Positions 34,020 to 46,578 of a stretch of 64,000 nucleotides of DNA are shown piece after piece; the stretch's first letter is position 1; each line of letters starts with the position of its first letter. The translations under genes and the position numbers were made by a program. The notes beneath the pieces were generated by a model. It was not told where the DNA came from, searched no databases, and worked only from the letters and a program-made list of their open reading frames with translations. Source of the DNA: Paraescarpia echinospica (lineage: Eukaryota; Annelida; Polychaeta; Sabellida; Siboglinidae); NCBI GenBank assembly GCA_020002185.1, contig CM034544.1:33021024-33085023 (forward strand), in the 5' to 3' direction.

Positions 34020-37000
34020 CATCAGGATTACAGCAAGTTGTGATCATGGTTCTAACAATCAGATAACTGTACTTACTGTGATTACAGCAAGTTGTGATCA
34101 TGGTTCTAACAATGAGATAACTGTACTTACTGTGATCACAGCAAGTTGTGATCATGGTTCTAACAATGAGATAACTGTACTTACTGTGATTACAGCAAGT
34201 TGTGATCATGGTTCTAACAATGAGATAACTGTACTTACTGTGATTACAGCAAGTTGTGATCATGGTTCTAACAATGAGATAACTGTACTTACTGTGATCA
34301 CAGCAAGTTGTGATCATGGTTCTAACAATGAGATAACTGTACTTACTGTGATTACAGCAAGTTGTGATCATGGTTCTAACAATGAGATAACTGTACTTAC
34401 TGTGATTACAGCAAGTTGTGATCATGGTTCTAACAATGAGATAACTGTACTTACTGTGATTACAGCAAGTTGTGATCATGGTTCTAACAATGAGATAATT
34501 GTACTTACTGTGATTACAGCAAGTTGTGATCATGGTTCTAACAATGAGATAACTGTACTTACTGTGATTACAGCAAGTTGTGATCATGGTTCTAACAATG
34601 AGATAACTGTACTTACTGTGATTACAGCAAGTTGTGATCATGGTTCTAACAATGAGATAACTGTACTTACTGTGATCACAGCAAGTTGTGATCATGGTTC
34701 TAACAATGAGATAACTGTACTTACTGTGATTACAACAAGTTGTGATCATGGTTCTAACAATGAGATAACTGTACTTACTGTGATTACAGCAAGTTGTGAT
34801 CATGGTTCTAACAATGAGATAACTGTAACAATGAGATAACTGTGATTACAGCAAGTTGTGATCATGGTTCTAACAATGAGATAACTGTACTTACTGTGAT
34901 TACAGCAAGTTGTGATCATGGTTCTAACAATGAGATAACTGTACTTACTGTGATCACAGCAAGTTGTGATCATGGTTCTAACAATGAGATAACTGTACTT
35001 ACTGTGATTACAACAAGTTGTGATCATGGTTCTAACAATGAGATAACTGTACTTACTGTGATTACAGCAAGTTGTGATCATGGTTCTAACAATGAGATAA
35101 CTGTACTTACTGTGATTACAGCAAGTTGTGATCATGGTTCTAACAATGAGATAACTGTACTTACTGTGATTACAGCAAGTTGTGATGTTGGTTCTAACAA
35201 TGAGATAACTGTACTTACTGTGATCACAGCAAGTTGTGATCATGGTTGTAACAATGAGATAACTGTACTTACTGTGATCACAGCAAATTGTGATCATGGT
35301 TCTAACAATGAGATAACTGTACTTACTGTGATTACAGCAAGTTGTGATGTTGGTTCTAACAATGAGATAACTGTACTTACTGTGATCACAGCAAGTTGTG
35401 ATCATGGTTCTAACAATGAGATAACTGTAGTTACTGTGATCACAGCAAATTGTGATCATGGTTCTAACAATGAGATAACTGTACTTACTGTGATTACAGC
35501 AAGTTGTGATGTTGGTTCTAACAATGAGATAACTGTACTTACTGTGATCACAGCAAGTTGTGATCATGGTTCTAACAATGAGATAACTGTACTTACTGTG
35601 ATTACAGCAAGTTGTGATGTTGGTTCTAACAATGAGATAACTGTACTTACTGTGATCACAGCAAGTTGTGATCATGGTTCTAACAATGAGATAACTGTAG
35701 TTACTGTGATTACAGCAAGTTGTGATGTTGGTTCTAACAATGAGATAACTGTACTTACTGTGATCACAGCAAGTTGTGATCATGGTTCTAACAATGAGAT
35801 AACTGTAGTTACTGTGATTACAACAAGTTGTGATCATGGTTCTAACAATGAGATAACTGTAGTTACTGTGATTACAACAAGTTGTGATCATGGTTCTAAC
35901 AATGAGATAACTGTACTTACTGTGATTACAGCAAGTTGTGATGTTGGTTCTAACAATGAGATAACTGTACTTACTGTGATCACAGCAAGTTGTAATCATG
36001 GTTCTAACAATGAAATAACTGTACTTACTGTGATCACAGCAAGTTGTGATCATGGTTTTAACAATGAGATAACTGTACTTACTGTGATTACAGCAAGTTG
36101 TGATCATGGTTCTAACAATGAGATAACTGTACTTACTGTGATTACAGCAAGTTGTGATCATGGTTCTAACAATGAGATAACTGTACTTACTGTGATCACA
36201 GCAAGTTGTGATCATGGTTCTAACAATGAGATAACTGTACTTACTGTGGTTACAGCAAGTTGTGATCATGGTTCTAACAATGAGATAACTGTACTTACTG
36301 TGTCACAGCAAGTTGTGATCATGGTTTTAACAATGAGATAACTGTACTTACTGTGATCACAGCAAGTTGTGATCATGGTTTAACAATGAGATAACTGTAC
36401 TTACTGTGATCACAGAAGTTGTGATCATGGTTCTAACAATGAGATAACTGTACTTACTGTGATTACAGCAAGTTGTGATCATGGTTCTAACAATGAGATA
36501 ACTGTACTTACTGTGATCACAGCAAGTTGTGATCATGGTTCTAACAATGAGATAACTGTACTTACTGTGATTACAGCAAGTTGTGATCATGGTTCTAACA
36601 ATGAGATAACTGTACTTACTGTGATGTGATCATGGATTCTAATCAATCATGGTTCTAACAATGAAATAACTGTACTTACTGTGATCACAGCAAGTTGTGA
36701 TCATGGTTTTAACAATGAGATAACTGTACTTACTGTGATTACAGCAAGTTGTGATTGGTTCTAACAATGAGATAACTGTACTTACTGTGATTACAGCAAG
36801 TTGTGATCATGGTTCTAACAATGAGATAACTGTACTTACTGTGATCACAGCAAGTTGTGATCATGGTTCTAACAATGAGATAACTGTACTTACTGTGGTT
36901 ACAGCAAGTTGTGATCATGGTTCTAACAATGAGATAACTGTACTTACTGTGTCACAGCAAGTTGTGATCATGGTTTTAACAATGAGATAACTGTACTTAC

Positions 37001-37446
37001 TGTGATCACAGCAAGTTGTGATCATGGTTTTAACAATGAGATAACTGTACTTACTGTGATTACAGCAAGTTGTGATCATGGTTCTAACAATGAGATAACT
37101 GTACTTACTGTGATTACAGCAAGTTGTGATCATGGTTCTAACAATGAGATAACTGTACTTACTGTGATCACAGCAAGTTGTGATCATGGTTCTAACAATG
37201 AGATAATTGTACTTACTGTGATTACAGCAAGTTGTGATCATGGTTCTAACAATGAGATAACTGTACTTACTGTGATTACAGCAAGTTGTGATCATGGTTC
37301 TAACAATGAGATAACTGTACTTACTGTGATTACAGCAAGTTGTGATCATGGTTCTAACAATGAGATAACTGTACTTACTGTGATTACAGCAAGTTGTGAT
37401 CATGGTTCTAACAATGAGATAACTGTACTTACTGTGATCACAGCAT
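34020..37446. repeat. 54-bp minisatellite, about 63 copies
   Basis: The largest array by copy number. The unit contains TTGTGATCATGGTTCTAACA, ATGAGATAACTGTACTTACT and GTGATTACAGCAAG. Local variants (TGATGTTGG, CAGCAAATTG, GTAGTTACT) recur in blocks, showing regional duplication of groups of units. Small deletions at 34826, 36303, 36410 and 36630 interrupt the otherwise open frames on both strands. Confidence 0.98.
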
Positions 37447-38063
37447 TTGCAGTGGTTACACTAATTAGATAACTGTGGTTATACCAGATAGACAATGGTT
37501 ATAGCAGGTAGACAGATAAACAGCCAAACTGTTTATTCATGCAACTGTACGGACCAGCAGGGCAACACTAGAACAATGTGGTTACATAAAACATTTCATT
37601 GTGGTTATAGCAATTGATCACATATATCTCGCAATCTATCTCAATGTTCTCCACAAATACCTGGGGCAACAAGAGCACATTATGGGGTGACAATAGTTTG
37701 TCCTCCATTCAGCAGTTTTCAATAGACAGACAAGGGATTTCATTAGTTGCAGAAATAGCTGTCACCCTCCCCCTTTGAGGCATGAACAGTGTGCCCGCTT
37801 GGAGTAGGGTCAGGGCACACACGCCCAACAAAACGCCCTTCGTCAGACCAACAGATAGCTGCCACAAAGGGTAAACACCCCACTGACATAGAGCAACACT
37901 GGGAGGAGACAAGAGAATGTGGGGTAGAACTATGAGAAACCCCATTGCCAGCCACCCTAGGGCGATAATGTTGGGTTGTATGTGGGTGAATAAGACTGCT
38001 AATAAAAGAGAGGTTCATTGAAGACCACGACTCAGACACCACTGGCAGCTCCAATCGGTGTCT
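37447..38063. other. Unique DNA with a hydrophobic open frame
   Basis: On the minus strand a frame from about 38005 to 37709 encodes a strongly hydrophobic stretch (KGVLLGVCALTLLQAG) after an acceptor-like CTCTTTTATTAGCAG. No family is recognised and no good donor is visible, so it is not called as a gene. Confidence 0.3.
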
Positions 38064-38617
38064 TCCCATTATAGCTACTTCCCATTATAGCTACTTCCCG
38101 TTATAGCGTTATTGTGGATCAGCGCTTGGTTGTGTTCAAGCAAGAGTATGCATCGGGAGACAGGTTGTTAAGCTTTCTGCATGCGGTTGGACATTTGTTG
38201 AAACTAGAGTGATCAACAGACACTTCTTGAAACTACAATGGTTGACAAAACAGGTTATTGATGACTGTTATGACTTTTTGATAAATGCAATTCTGTATTC
38301 TGTACAATTAATGTAGTTGTCTTAATATAAACTCTTGCGCACATGTGTTTTATGTTATATTTTCCATTTCAAATAACCGACAGTTAAATTTATGACTTTC
38401 CGGTGACTTTTAAAATGTGTCCTACATTCATAGAGTTGGATACTTTTTATGCATAAATCTCAATGCAATCTGAAATGGTTAATGCTCCCCCTTGATACCC
38501 CCTCCAGAATTGTATAATTAAAGAAGTAGCAATAATGGGACTAGTTTGACTGCCAAACTTAACGAGTAGCTATAACGGGAAAAAACTGTAGTTATAACGG
38601 GAAGTAGCTATAACAGG
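38064..38617. mobile_element. Inverted-repeat element, about 550 bp
   Basis: The left arm has three copies of a motif like TTATAGCTACTTCCCGTTAT (38069-38106). The right arm has inverted copies, GTAGCTATAACGGGA (38566-38580) and GAAGTAGCTATAACAGG (38601-38617), plus a diverged GAAGTAGCAATAATGGGA at 38523. The middle has no coding frame of note. MITE-like; superfamily unassigned. Confidence 0.65.
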
Positions 38618-38735
38618 CCTAGACCTGCCAATCAAGCGTGCTTCCCTTGTACACGCTGCAATGGGTTTTTTAAGCAATAATAACAGCGTTTTATCAGCGA
38701 ACAAACCACTAATGTGGATGCTCTGCTGAGTGGGG

Positions 38736-39727
38736 CCAAAACCCGCATGACTCAGGCTACAGAGGCCAACACTTGTTGTGAATCCATCTAATCACAACAC
38801 CTGCATGACTCAGGCTACAGTGGCCAACACTTGTTGTGAATCCATCTAATCACAACACCCGCATGACTCAGGCTACAGAGGCCAACACTTGTTGTGAATC
38901 CATCTAATCACAACACCCGCATGACTCAGGCTACAGTGGCCAACACTTGTTGTGAATCCGTCTAATCACAACACCCGCATGACTCAGGCTACAGAGGCCA
39001 ACACTTGTTGTGAATCCATCTAATCACAACACCCGCATGACTCAGGCTACAGAGGCCAACACTTGTTGTGAAGCCGTCTAATCACAACACCCGCATGACT
39101 CAGGCTACAGAGGCCAACACTTGTTGTGAATCCATCTAATCACAACACCCGCATGACTCAGGCTACAGAGGCCAACACTTGTTGTGAAGCCGTCTAATCA
39201 CAACACCCGCATGACTCAAGCTACAGTGGCCAACACTTGTTGTGAAGCCGTCTAATCACAACACCCGCATGACTCAGGCTACAGAGGCCAACACTTGTTG
39301 TGAAGCCGTCTAATCACAACACCCGCATGACTCAGGCTACAGAGGCCAACACTTGTTGTGAAGCCGTCTAATCACAACACCCGCATGACTCAGGCTACAG
39401 AGGCCAACACTTGTTGTGAATCCATCTAATCACAACACCCGCATGACTCAGGCTACAGAGGCCAACACTTGTTGTGAAGCCGTCTAATCACAACACCCGC
39501 ATGACTCAAGCTACAGTGGCCAACACTTGTTGTGAAGCCGTCTAATCACAACACCCGCATGACTCAGGCTACAGAGGCCAACACATGTTGTGAAGCCGTC
39601 TAATCACAACACCCGCATGACTCAGGCTACAGAGGCCAACACTTGTTGTGAAGCCGTCTAATCACAACACCAGCATGACTCAGGCTACAGTGGCCAACAC
39701 TTGTTGTGAAGCCGTCTAATCACAACA
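38736..39727. repeat. 58-bp minisatellite, 17 copies, AP-1 site in each
   Basis: The unit contains CCGCATGACTCAGGCTACAG, GGCCAACACTTGTTGTGAA and CGTCTAATCACAACA. TGACTCA, the consensus AP-1 (Fos/Jun) site, is intact in all 17 units. AAGCCGTC and AATCCATC variants group by position. 58 is not a multiple of three, and no long frame crosses the array. Confidence 0.97.
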
Positions 39728-41254
39728 GCATGCAACGCATTCATTTAGTTCTACTCTAAGCCCCCCAAGAATGAATCAGACTTTGTTGGTATGGAACTAT
39801 CAGTCTCATCGACACATGACACAAAGTGACACAAGCACCGACAATCTAGATATCTCTACGGATATCTACAGATATCCTTAAGACTCTCTTTGCTGTTCAG
39901 TGAGAATACTCCCATCATCTGATGTCTTATTATATGTCACTGGTAACATATTGTAGCAATTACAAAACAAAACTATTACAAAATACTGTACTGGTGTCCT
40001 AATTAAAACAAGTCTGTCATCAGTTCATTTCACCCAACTTCATGCGATGGAAAGAGGAATAAAGTGAAGGGAAGACAAATAGGAATGATGTGGTTGGGAA
40101 GACTTAAAGGAAGAAATGGAGGTAGATGGGAAACTGTTGGGAACCCAGTGAAGACCGAACTCAAACACAAGTATGCTAATTTATGTGCATACTAATTAAC
40201 TGAAGGCAATACTAATACATTGTTATTCACACCCCAGACTCAAGGAGTGCAAAGTCTACCCTCTAGATCAAGGAAATAGGTAGACAACTCAAAGGTCACC
40301 CAGATTAAAACTCCATTCTCAATTCATCTAAGTGAATCACGAATCAGGGGCTGGTTTCATAAAGCATTCTTAAAGTTACGCAACTACTTAATGTCATATG
40401 CTTGTGTAATCTCTTGTGTTCACTTATTGAAAATACTAAGAAGATCACCTTAACGTTCAGAATGTTTTTAGTCGCTTCATGAAACTGACCCTAGATTTGT
40501 TAATGCTCAAGTGCATAAAATGTAAACAGTTCCATTAACATGTGTGCAGTTGGTTTCATCAAAAGTATACATTTATTGAAATCATCCTAATAACTGATTT
40601 GCAAAAGTGTGAGTAGAAATGATTCAAAATTATCAAACTGAAGTTAAACCTAACTTTTTAAGCATAATTATACAAAATAATACATATTATAATATAATTA
40701 AGTGAACACAATTATTTGTCAATTAAAAAATATTTTCCAAAACAATTCAACGAACAGGAGCTCTATAATTCTACATTTACAATTTGAGGTTGGCTCATTT
40801 GAGGAACATAATGTCATCAGAGGTACATACTTGAGCATCGTTCAATAAATCATTTACACAATACGTGCACACATCAAAGCAGATACAATAAAGGACTTGA
40901 AGTGAGCAGGACAAATTCATCTTGGTGGGACCAGCAAATGTAATTCATACCAAGTATTCACAGTCAGACTCGGCTAAATACAAGTATCCATGACAAAGGG
41001 TGCTTTCTCCCTAACTGAGCACTGATATAATGAAAATAGAACTGAGTGGTCGTTTGCCAGCAGGAGGTATGATTGGCTTAACGAGACACCAAGAAAACAC
41101 AAAAACACCTTCAAAAGCACGACCATCTCTAATAACATGTTTAACAAGACAAGATCTGCTTTGATTCTCAGCACAAGAATCCTATTGTGTGCACAGGTAT
41201 AGGTTGGGAAAAACTATGTGGGTTCAGAGTTACAGAAGAAGACAGTGGGAAAGT
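39728..41254. other. Unique AT-rich DNA with one MITE
   Basis: Nothing except the short inverted-repeat element at 40345-40493. A minus-strand frame at 40974-41174 has no recognisable product. Confidence 0.5.
40345..40493. mobile_element. Short MITE, 149 bp
   Basis: The left end AGGGGCTGGTTTCATAAAGC and the complement of the right end, TAGGGTCAGTTTCATGAAGC, form an imperfect 20-bp terminal inverted repeat. No coding capacity. Confidence 0.75.
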
Positions 41255-44200
41255 TCCAGAGATGGAGGAGTTTTAATAAAATATAGTTTGTGTCTACTAT
41301 GTAAAGTACAAGTCAGGTTAAACCAGAGTAAGTCAAGAGATGGAGGAGATTTGGTAAAATATAGTTTGTATCTACTATGTAAAGTACAAGTCAGGTTAAA
41401 CCAGAGTAAGTCAAGAGATGGAGGAGTTTTGGTAAAATATAGTTTGTGTCTATTATATAAAGTACCATTCAGATTAAACCAGAGTAAGTCAAGAGATGGA
41501 GGGGTTTTGGTAAAATATAGTTTGTGTTTACTATGTAAAGTACAAGTCAGGTTAAACCAGAGTAAGTCAAGAGATGGAGGAGTTTTAATAAAATAGAGTT
41601 TGTGTCTACTATGTAAAGTACAAGTCAGGTTAAACCAGAGTAAGTCAAGAGATGGAGGAGTTTTGGTAAAATATAGTTTGTGTCTACCTATGTAAAGTAC
41701 AAGTCAGGTTAAACCAGAGTAAGTCAAGAGATGGAGGAGTTTTGGTAAAATATAGTTTGTGTCTATTATATAAAGTACCATTCAGATTAAACCAGAGTAA
41801 GTCAAGAGATGGAGGGGTTTTGATAAAATATAGTTTGTGTTTACTATGTAAAGTACAAGTCAGGTTAAACCAGAGTAAGTCAAGAGATGGAGGAGTTTTG
41901 GTAAAATATAGTTTGTGTCTATTATATAAAGTACCATTCAGATTAAACCAGAGTAAGTCAAGAGATGGAGGGGTTTTGATAAAATATAGTTTGTGTTTAC
42001 TATGTAAAGTACAAGTCAGGTTAAACCAGAGTAAGTCAAGAGATGGAGGAGTTTTGGTAAAATATAGTTTGTGTCTATTATATAAAGTACAAGTCAGATT
42101 AAACCAGAGTAAGTCAAGAGATGGAGGGGTTTTGATAAAATAGAGTTTGTGTCTACTATGTAAAGTATAAGTCAGGTTAAACCAGAGTAAGTCAAGAGAT
42201 GGAGGAGTTTTGGTAAAATATAGTTTGTATCTACTATGTAAAGTACAAGTCAGGTTAAACCAGAGTAAGTCAAGAGATGGAGGAGTTTTGATAAAATATA
42301 GTTTGTGTTTACTATGTAAAGTACAAGTCAGGTTAAACCAGAGTAAGTCAAGAGATGGAGGAGTTTTGGTAAAATATAGTTTGTGTCTATTATATAAAGT
42401 ACCATTCAGATTAAACCAGAGTAAGTCAAGAGATGGAGGGGTTTTGATAAAATAGAGTTTGTGTCTACTATGTAAAGTATAAGTCAGGTTAAACCAGAGT
42501 AAGTCAAGAGATGGAGGAGTTTTAATAAAATATAGTTTGTGTCTACTATGTAAAGTACAAGTCAGGTTAAACCAGAGTAAGTCAAGAGATGGAGGAGATT
42601 TGGTAAAATATAGTTTGTATCTACTATGTAAAGTACAAGTCAGGTTAAACCAGAGTAAGTCAAGAGATGGAGGAGATTTGGTAAAATATAGTTTGTATCT
42701 ACTATGTAAAGTACAAGTCAGGTTAAACCAGAGTAAGTCAAGAGATGGAGGAGTTTTGATAAAATATAGTTTGTGTTTACTATGTAAAGTACAAGTCAGG
42801 TTAAACCAGAGTAAGTCAAGAGATGGAGGAGTTTTGGTAAAATATAGTTTGTGTCTATTATATAAAGTACCATTCAGATTAAACCAGAGTAAGTCAAGAG
42901 ATGGAGGGGTTTTGATAAAATAGAGTTTGTGTCTACTATGTAAAGTACAAGTCAGGTTAAACCAGAGTAAGTCAAGAGATGGAGGAGTTTTGGTAAAATA
43001 TAGTTTGTGTCTACTATGTAAAGTACAAGTCAGGTTAAACCAGAGTAAGTCAAGAGATGGAGGAGTTTTGATAAAATATAGTTTGTGTTTACTATGTAAA
43101 GTACAAGTCAGGTTAAACCAGAGTAAGTCAAGAGATGGAGGAGTTTTGGTAAAATATAGTTTGTGTCTATTATATAAAGTACCATTCAGATTAAACCAGA
43201 GTAAGTCAAGAGATGGAGGGGTTTTGATAAAATAGAGTTTGTGTCTACTATGTAAAGTACAAGTCAGGTTAAACCAGAGTAAGTCAAGAGATGGAGGAGT
43301 TTTGGTAAAATATAGTTTGTATCTACTATGTAAAGTACAAGTCAGGTTAAACCAGAGTAAGTCAAGAGATGGAGGAGTTTTGATAAAATATAGTTTGTGT
43401 TTACTATGTAAAGTACAAGTCAGGTTAAACCAGAGTAAGTCAAGAGATGGAGGAGTTTTGGTAAAATATAGTTTGTGTCTATTATATAAAGTACCATTCA
43501 GATTAAACCAGAGTAAGTCAAGAGATGGAGGGGTTTTGATAAAATAGAGTTTGTGTCTACTATGTAAAGTACAAGTCAGGTTAAACCAGAGTAAGTCAAG
43601 AGATGGAGGAGTTTTGGTAAAATATAGTTTGTGTCTACTATGTAAAGTACAAGTCAGGTTAAACCAGAGTAAGTCAAGAGATGGAGGAGTTTTGATAAAA
43701 TATAGTTTGTGTTTACTATGTAAAGTACAAGTCAGGTTAAACCAGAGTAAGTCAAGAGATGGAGGAGTTTTGGTAAAATATAGTTTGTGTCTATTATATA
43801 AAGTACCATTCAGATTAAACCAGAGTAAGTCAAGAGATGGAGGGGTTTTGATAAAATAGAGTTTGTGTCTACTATGTAAAGTACAAGTCAGGTTAAACCA
43901 GAGTAAGTCAAGAGATGGAGGAGTTTTGGTAAAATATAGTTTGTGTCTACTATGTAAAGTACAAGTCAGGTTAAACCAGAGTAAGTCAAGAGATGGAGGA
44001 GTTTTGGTAAAATATAGTTTGTGTCTATTATATAAAGTACAAGTCAGATTAAACCAGAGTAAGTCAAGAGATGGAGGGGTTTTGATAAAATAGAGTTTGT
44101 GTCTACTATGTAAAGTACAAGTCAAATTAAACCACAGTAAGTCAAGATATGGAGGAGATTTGGTAAAATATAGTTTGTGTCTACTATGTAAAGTACAAGT

Positions 44201-44640
44201 CAGGTTAAACTAGAGTAAGTCAAGAGATGGAGGAGTTTTGATAAAATATAGTTTGTGTTTACTATGTAAAGTACAAGTCAGGTTAAACCAGAGTAAGTCA
44301 AGAGATGGAGGAGTTTTGGTAAAATATAGTTTGTGTCTATTATATAAAGTACCATTCAGATTAAACCAGAGTAAGTCAAGAGATGGAGGGGTTTTGGTAA
44401 AATATAGTTTGTGTCTACTATGTAAAGTACAAGTCAGTAAGTTATGGAGGACGAAAGTACAAGTCAAGAGTAAGTCAAGAGATGGAGGAGTTTTGGTAAA
44501 ATATAGTTTGTGTCTACTATGTAAAGTACAAGTCAGGTTAAACCAGAGTAAGTCAAGAGATGGAGGAGTTTTGGTAAAATATAGTTTGTGTCTACTATGT
44601 AAAGTACAAGTCAGGTTAAACGAGAGTAAGTCAAGAGTAT
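41255..44640. repeat. 78-bp minisatellite, about 43 copies, 312-bp higher-order repeat
   Basis: The unit contains GAGATGGAGGAGTTTTGGTA, AATATAGTTTGTGTCTACTA, GTAAAGTACAAGTCAGG and AAACCAGAGTAAGTC. Distinguishable sub-types (TCTATTATATAAAGTACCATTC; GTTTACTATG; GGGGTTTTGATAAAATAGAG) follow a fixed order of four, giving a 312-bp period: AAAATAGAG recurs at about 42140, 42452, 42920, 43232, 43544, 43856 and 44090. The minus strand is open for 813 codons, a consequence of the period only. A deletion and rearrangement lie at about 44430-44470. Confidence 0.98.
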
Positions 44641-45984
44641 TGTACCAATGGTAGACAACAATGAACAGACCAGCAATGATGAGATTTTGAAAGCAAAACT
44701 GTAATTTCATCAGTTTACACCTACAATAAGAATGATGGTTGTCTATGGTTACAATAAGAATGATGGTTGTCTATGGTTACTTCTGTGACCAGTAGACATT
44801 CTGTAATACAACCACATCAGACTGACACACATTCCTATGTACAGGCAACAATTCATGACATAGTAACAGGATTTCCCAGTCATTTCAGATAGTTATCATG
44901 AAAAGGTGTTTGAACAAACAACACATGTTTTATTGATACATGTTTTATTATGTTAAATGACCGATAATGGCTCGATAAAGTATACTACGCTTACATTATG
45001 GCACTCACTGATAAACCTGGCCTGGTTGGCAGATAATACGTTTCAAAAAACATAGTTTGTTGCAATTACCCAGTAAATGGCTCCAGAGTCTGGTGTGGGC
45101 TAAAAACACGACATTTTCTTGTTGATAGATTAGTTAAAGATAATAGCGCAATTACGATTTAGAAATACAACGTGCAACAGTTTTTACAACAGCTCTGTGA
45201 TAAAGGAACTTAACAAATCAGCGAGGCAAGGCACGACTATGATAACTGCCAAGTATTCCATGCGAATGCACATACTGAATGACGAGCATTCTGCAGCAAA
45301 TAAACACGCCTACGCCCACAGTCAATACATCTAGGTCATCATTCGCTTACTAATAAAATACAAAAAATACATCATTCTGTCTAAAAATAACCATTTCATC
45401 ATTGAATTTAAATCAGGTACAACTCTGTTGAATAACATTTTGTTATTAAAGCAACTTGTCTGATTTTGTCGCTATATGATTCTTTAAGTGCTGGCATAGC
45501 AGTTTTGTTTAGCAAAATATGTTATATTAATTATATATTTCCAAGGGAATGTTTAAATATATTTACAGACTCAGTGTCCTGGTGTTATACTTTCATTTTA
45601 AAAACAGGACATGGAAGTCTACATGCTTTCCGGAAAAGAATTATTTAATGAAGTTGGTCTCTATTGGAATTAATGGATTCATTAGTATTTAACATTAATA
45701 ATTTAATATGTAATAACAGTTAACTAAAGAATGCGCTAGTCTTTAATATCAAACTGCACAACTGCCTTGTCAATATTTAATTGCATATTTGACTTAGTGA
45801 CATTCTTCAAGAGGTTGTCATTGGTGATGCCATTCCTTGTACACCCATCCTATGCACAATACTAACACGAGTCATTGGAACAGATTGTGCACCAATGCAA
45901 TGCATACATGCTACATATTCTAACTTACAGATGGCAGTGTGTTTTAGACGGTGTGAAAGTACATACATGCTATGTTCATACTAC
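44641..45984. other. Unique AT-rich DNA
   Basis: Only a two-copy 27-bp repeat (AAGAATGATGGTTGTCTATGG) at 44726-44782. No exon recognised. Confidence 0.5.
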
Positions 45985-46578
45985 ATATTCCAAGATGGCG
46001 GTGTGACAAACTACATATTCCAAGATGGCGGTGTCACATACTACATATTCCAAGATGGCGGTGTGACAAACTACATATTCCAAGAAGGCGATGTGACATA
46101 CTACATATTCCAAGATGGCGGTGTGACAAACTACATATTCCAAGATGGCGGTGTGACAAACTACATATTCCAAGATGGCGGTGTGACAAACTACATATTC
46201 CAAGATGGCGGTGTGACATACTACATATTCCAAGATGACGGTGTGACAAACTACATATTCCAAGATGGCAGTGTGACATACTACATATTCCAAGATGGCG
46301 GTGTGACAAACTACATATTCCAAGATGGCGATGTGACATACTACATATTCCAAGATGGCGGTGTGATATACTACATATTCCAAGATGGCGGTGTGACAAA
46401 CTACATATTCCAAGATGGCGGTGTCACATACTACATATTCCAAGATGGCGGTGTGACAAACTACATATTCCAAGAAGGCGATGTGACATACTACATATTC
46501 CAAGATGGCGGTGTGACATACTACATATTCCAAGATGGCGGTGTGACGTACTACATATTCCAAGTTGGCGGTGTCACG
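45985..46578. repeat. 30-bp minisatellite, 20 copies, YY1-like motif
   Basis: The unit is CTACATATTC, CAAGATGGCGGTGTGACA and AA or TA. Fourteen of 20 units keep AAGATGGCGG exactly, the core of the YY1 consensus. GACAAA and GACATA forms alternate irregularly. Open on both strands because 30 is a multiple of three. Confidence 0.97.

Noticed and set aside
34842..36341. 499- and 489-codon frames on both strands of the 54-bp array
   Set aside because: Simultaneous openness on both strands follows from an 18-codon period with no stop. Indels in the array break both frames.
41684..44125. 813-codon open frame on the minus strand
   Set aside because: It lies wholly in the 78-bp array. The period is a multiple of three and the translation is a 26-residue loop repeated exactly; frames on the other strand are also largely open. 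No start context, splice signal or domain supports a protein.
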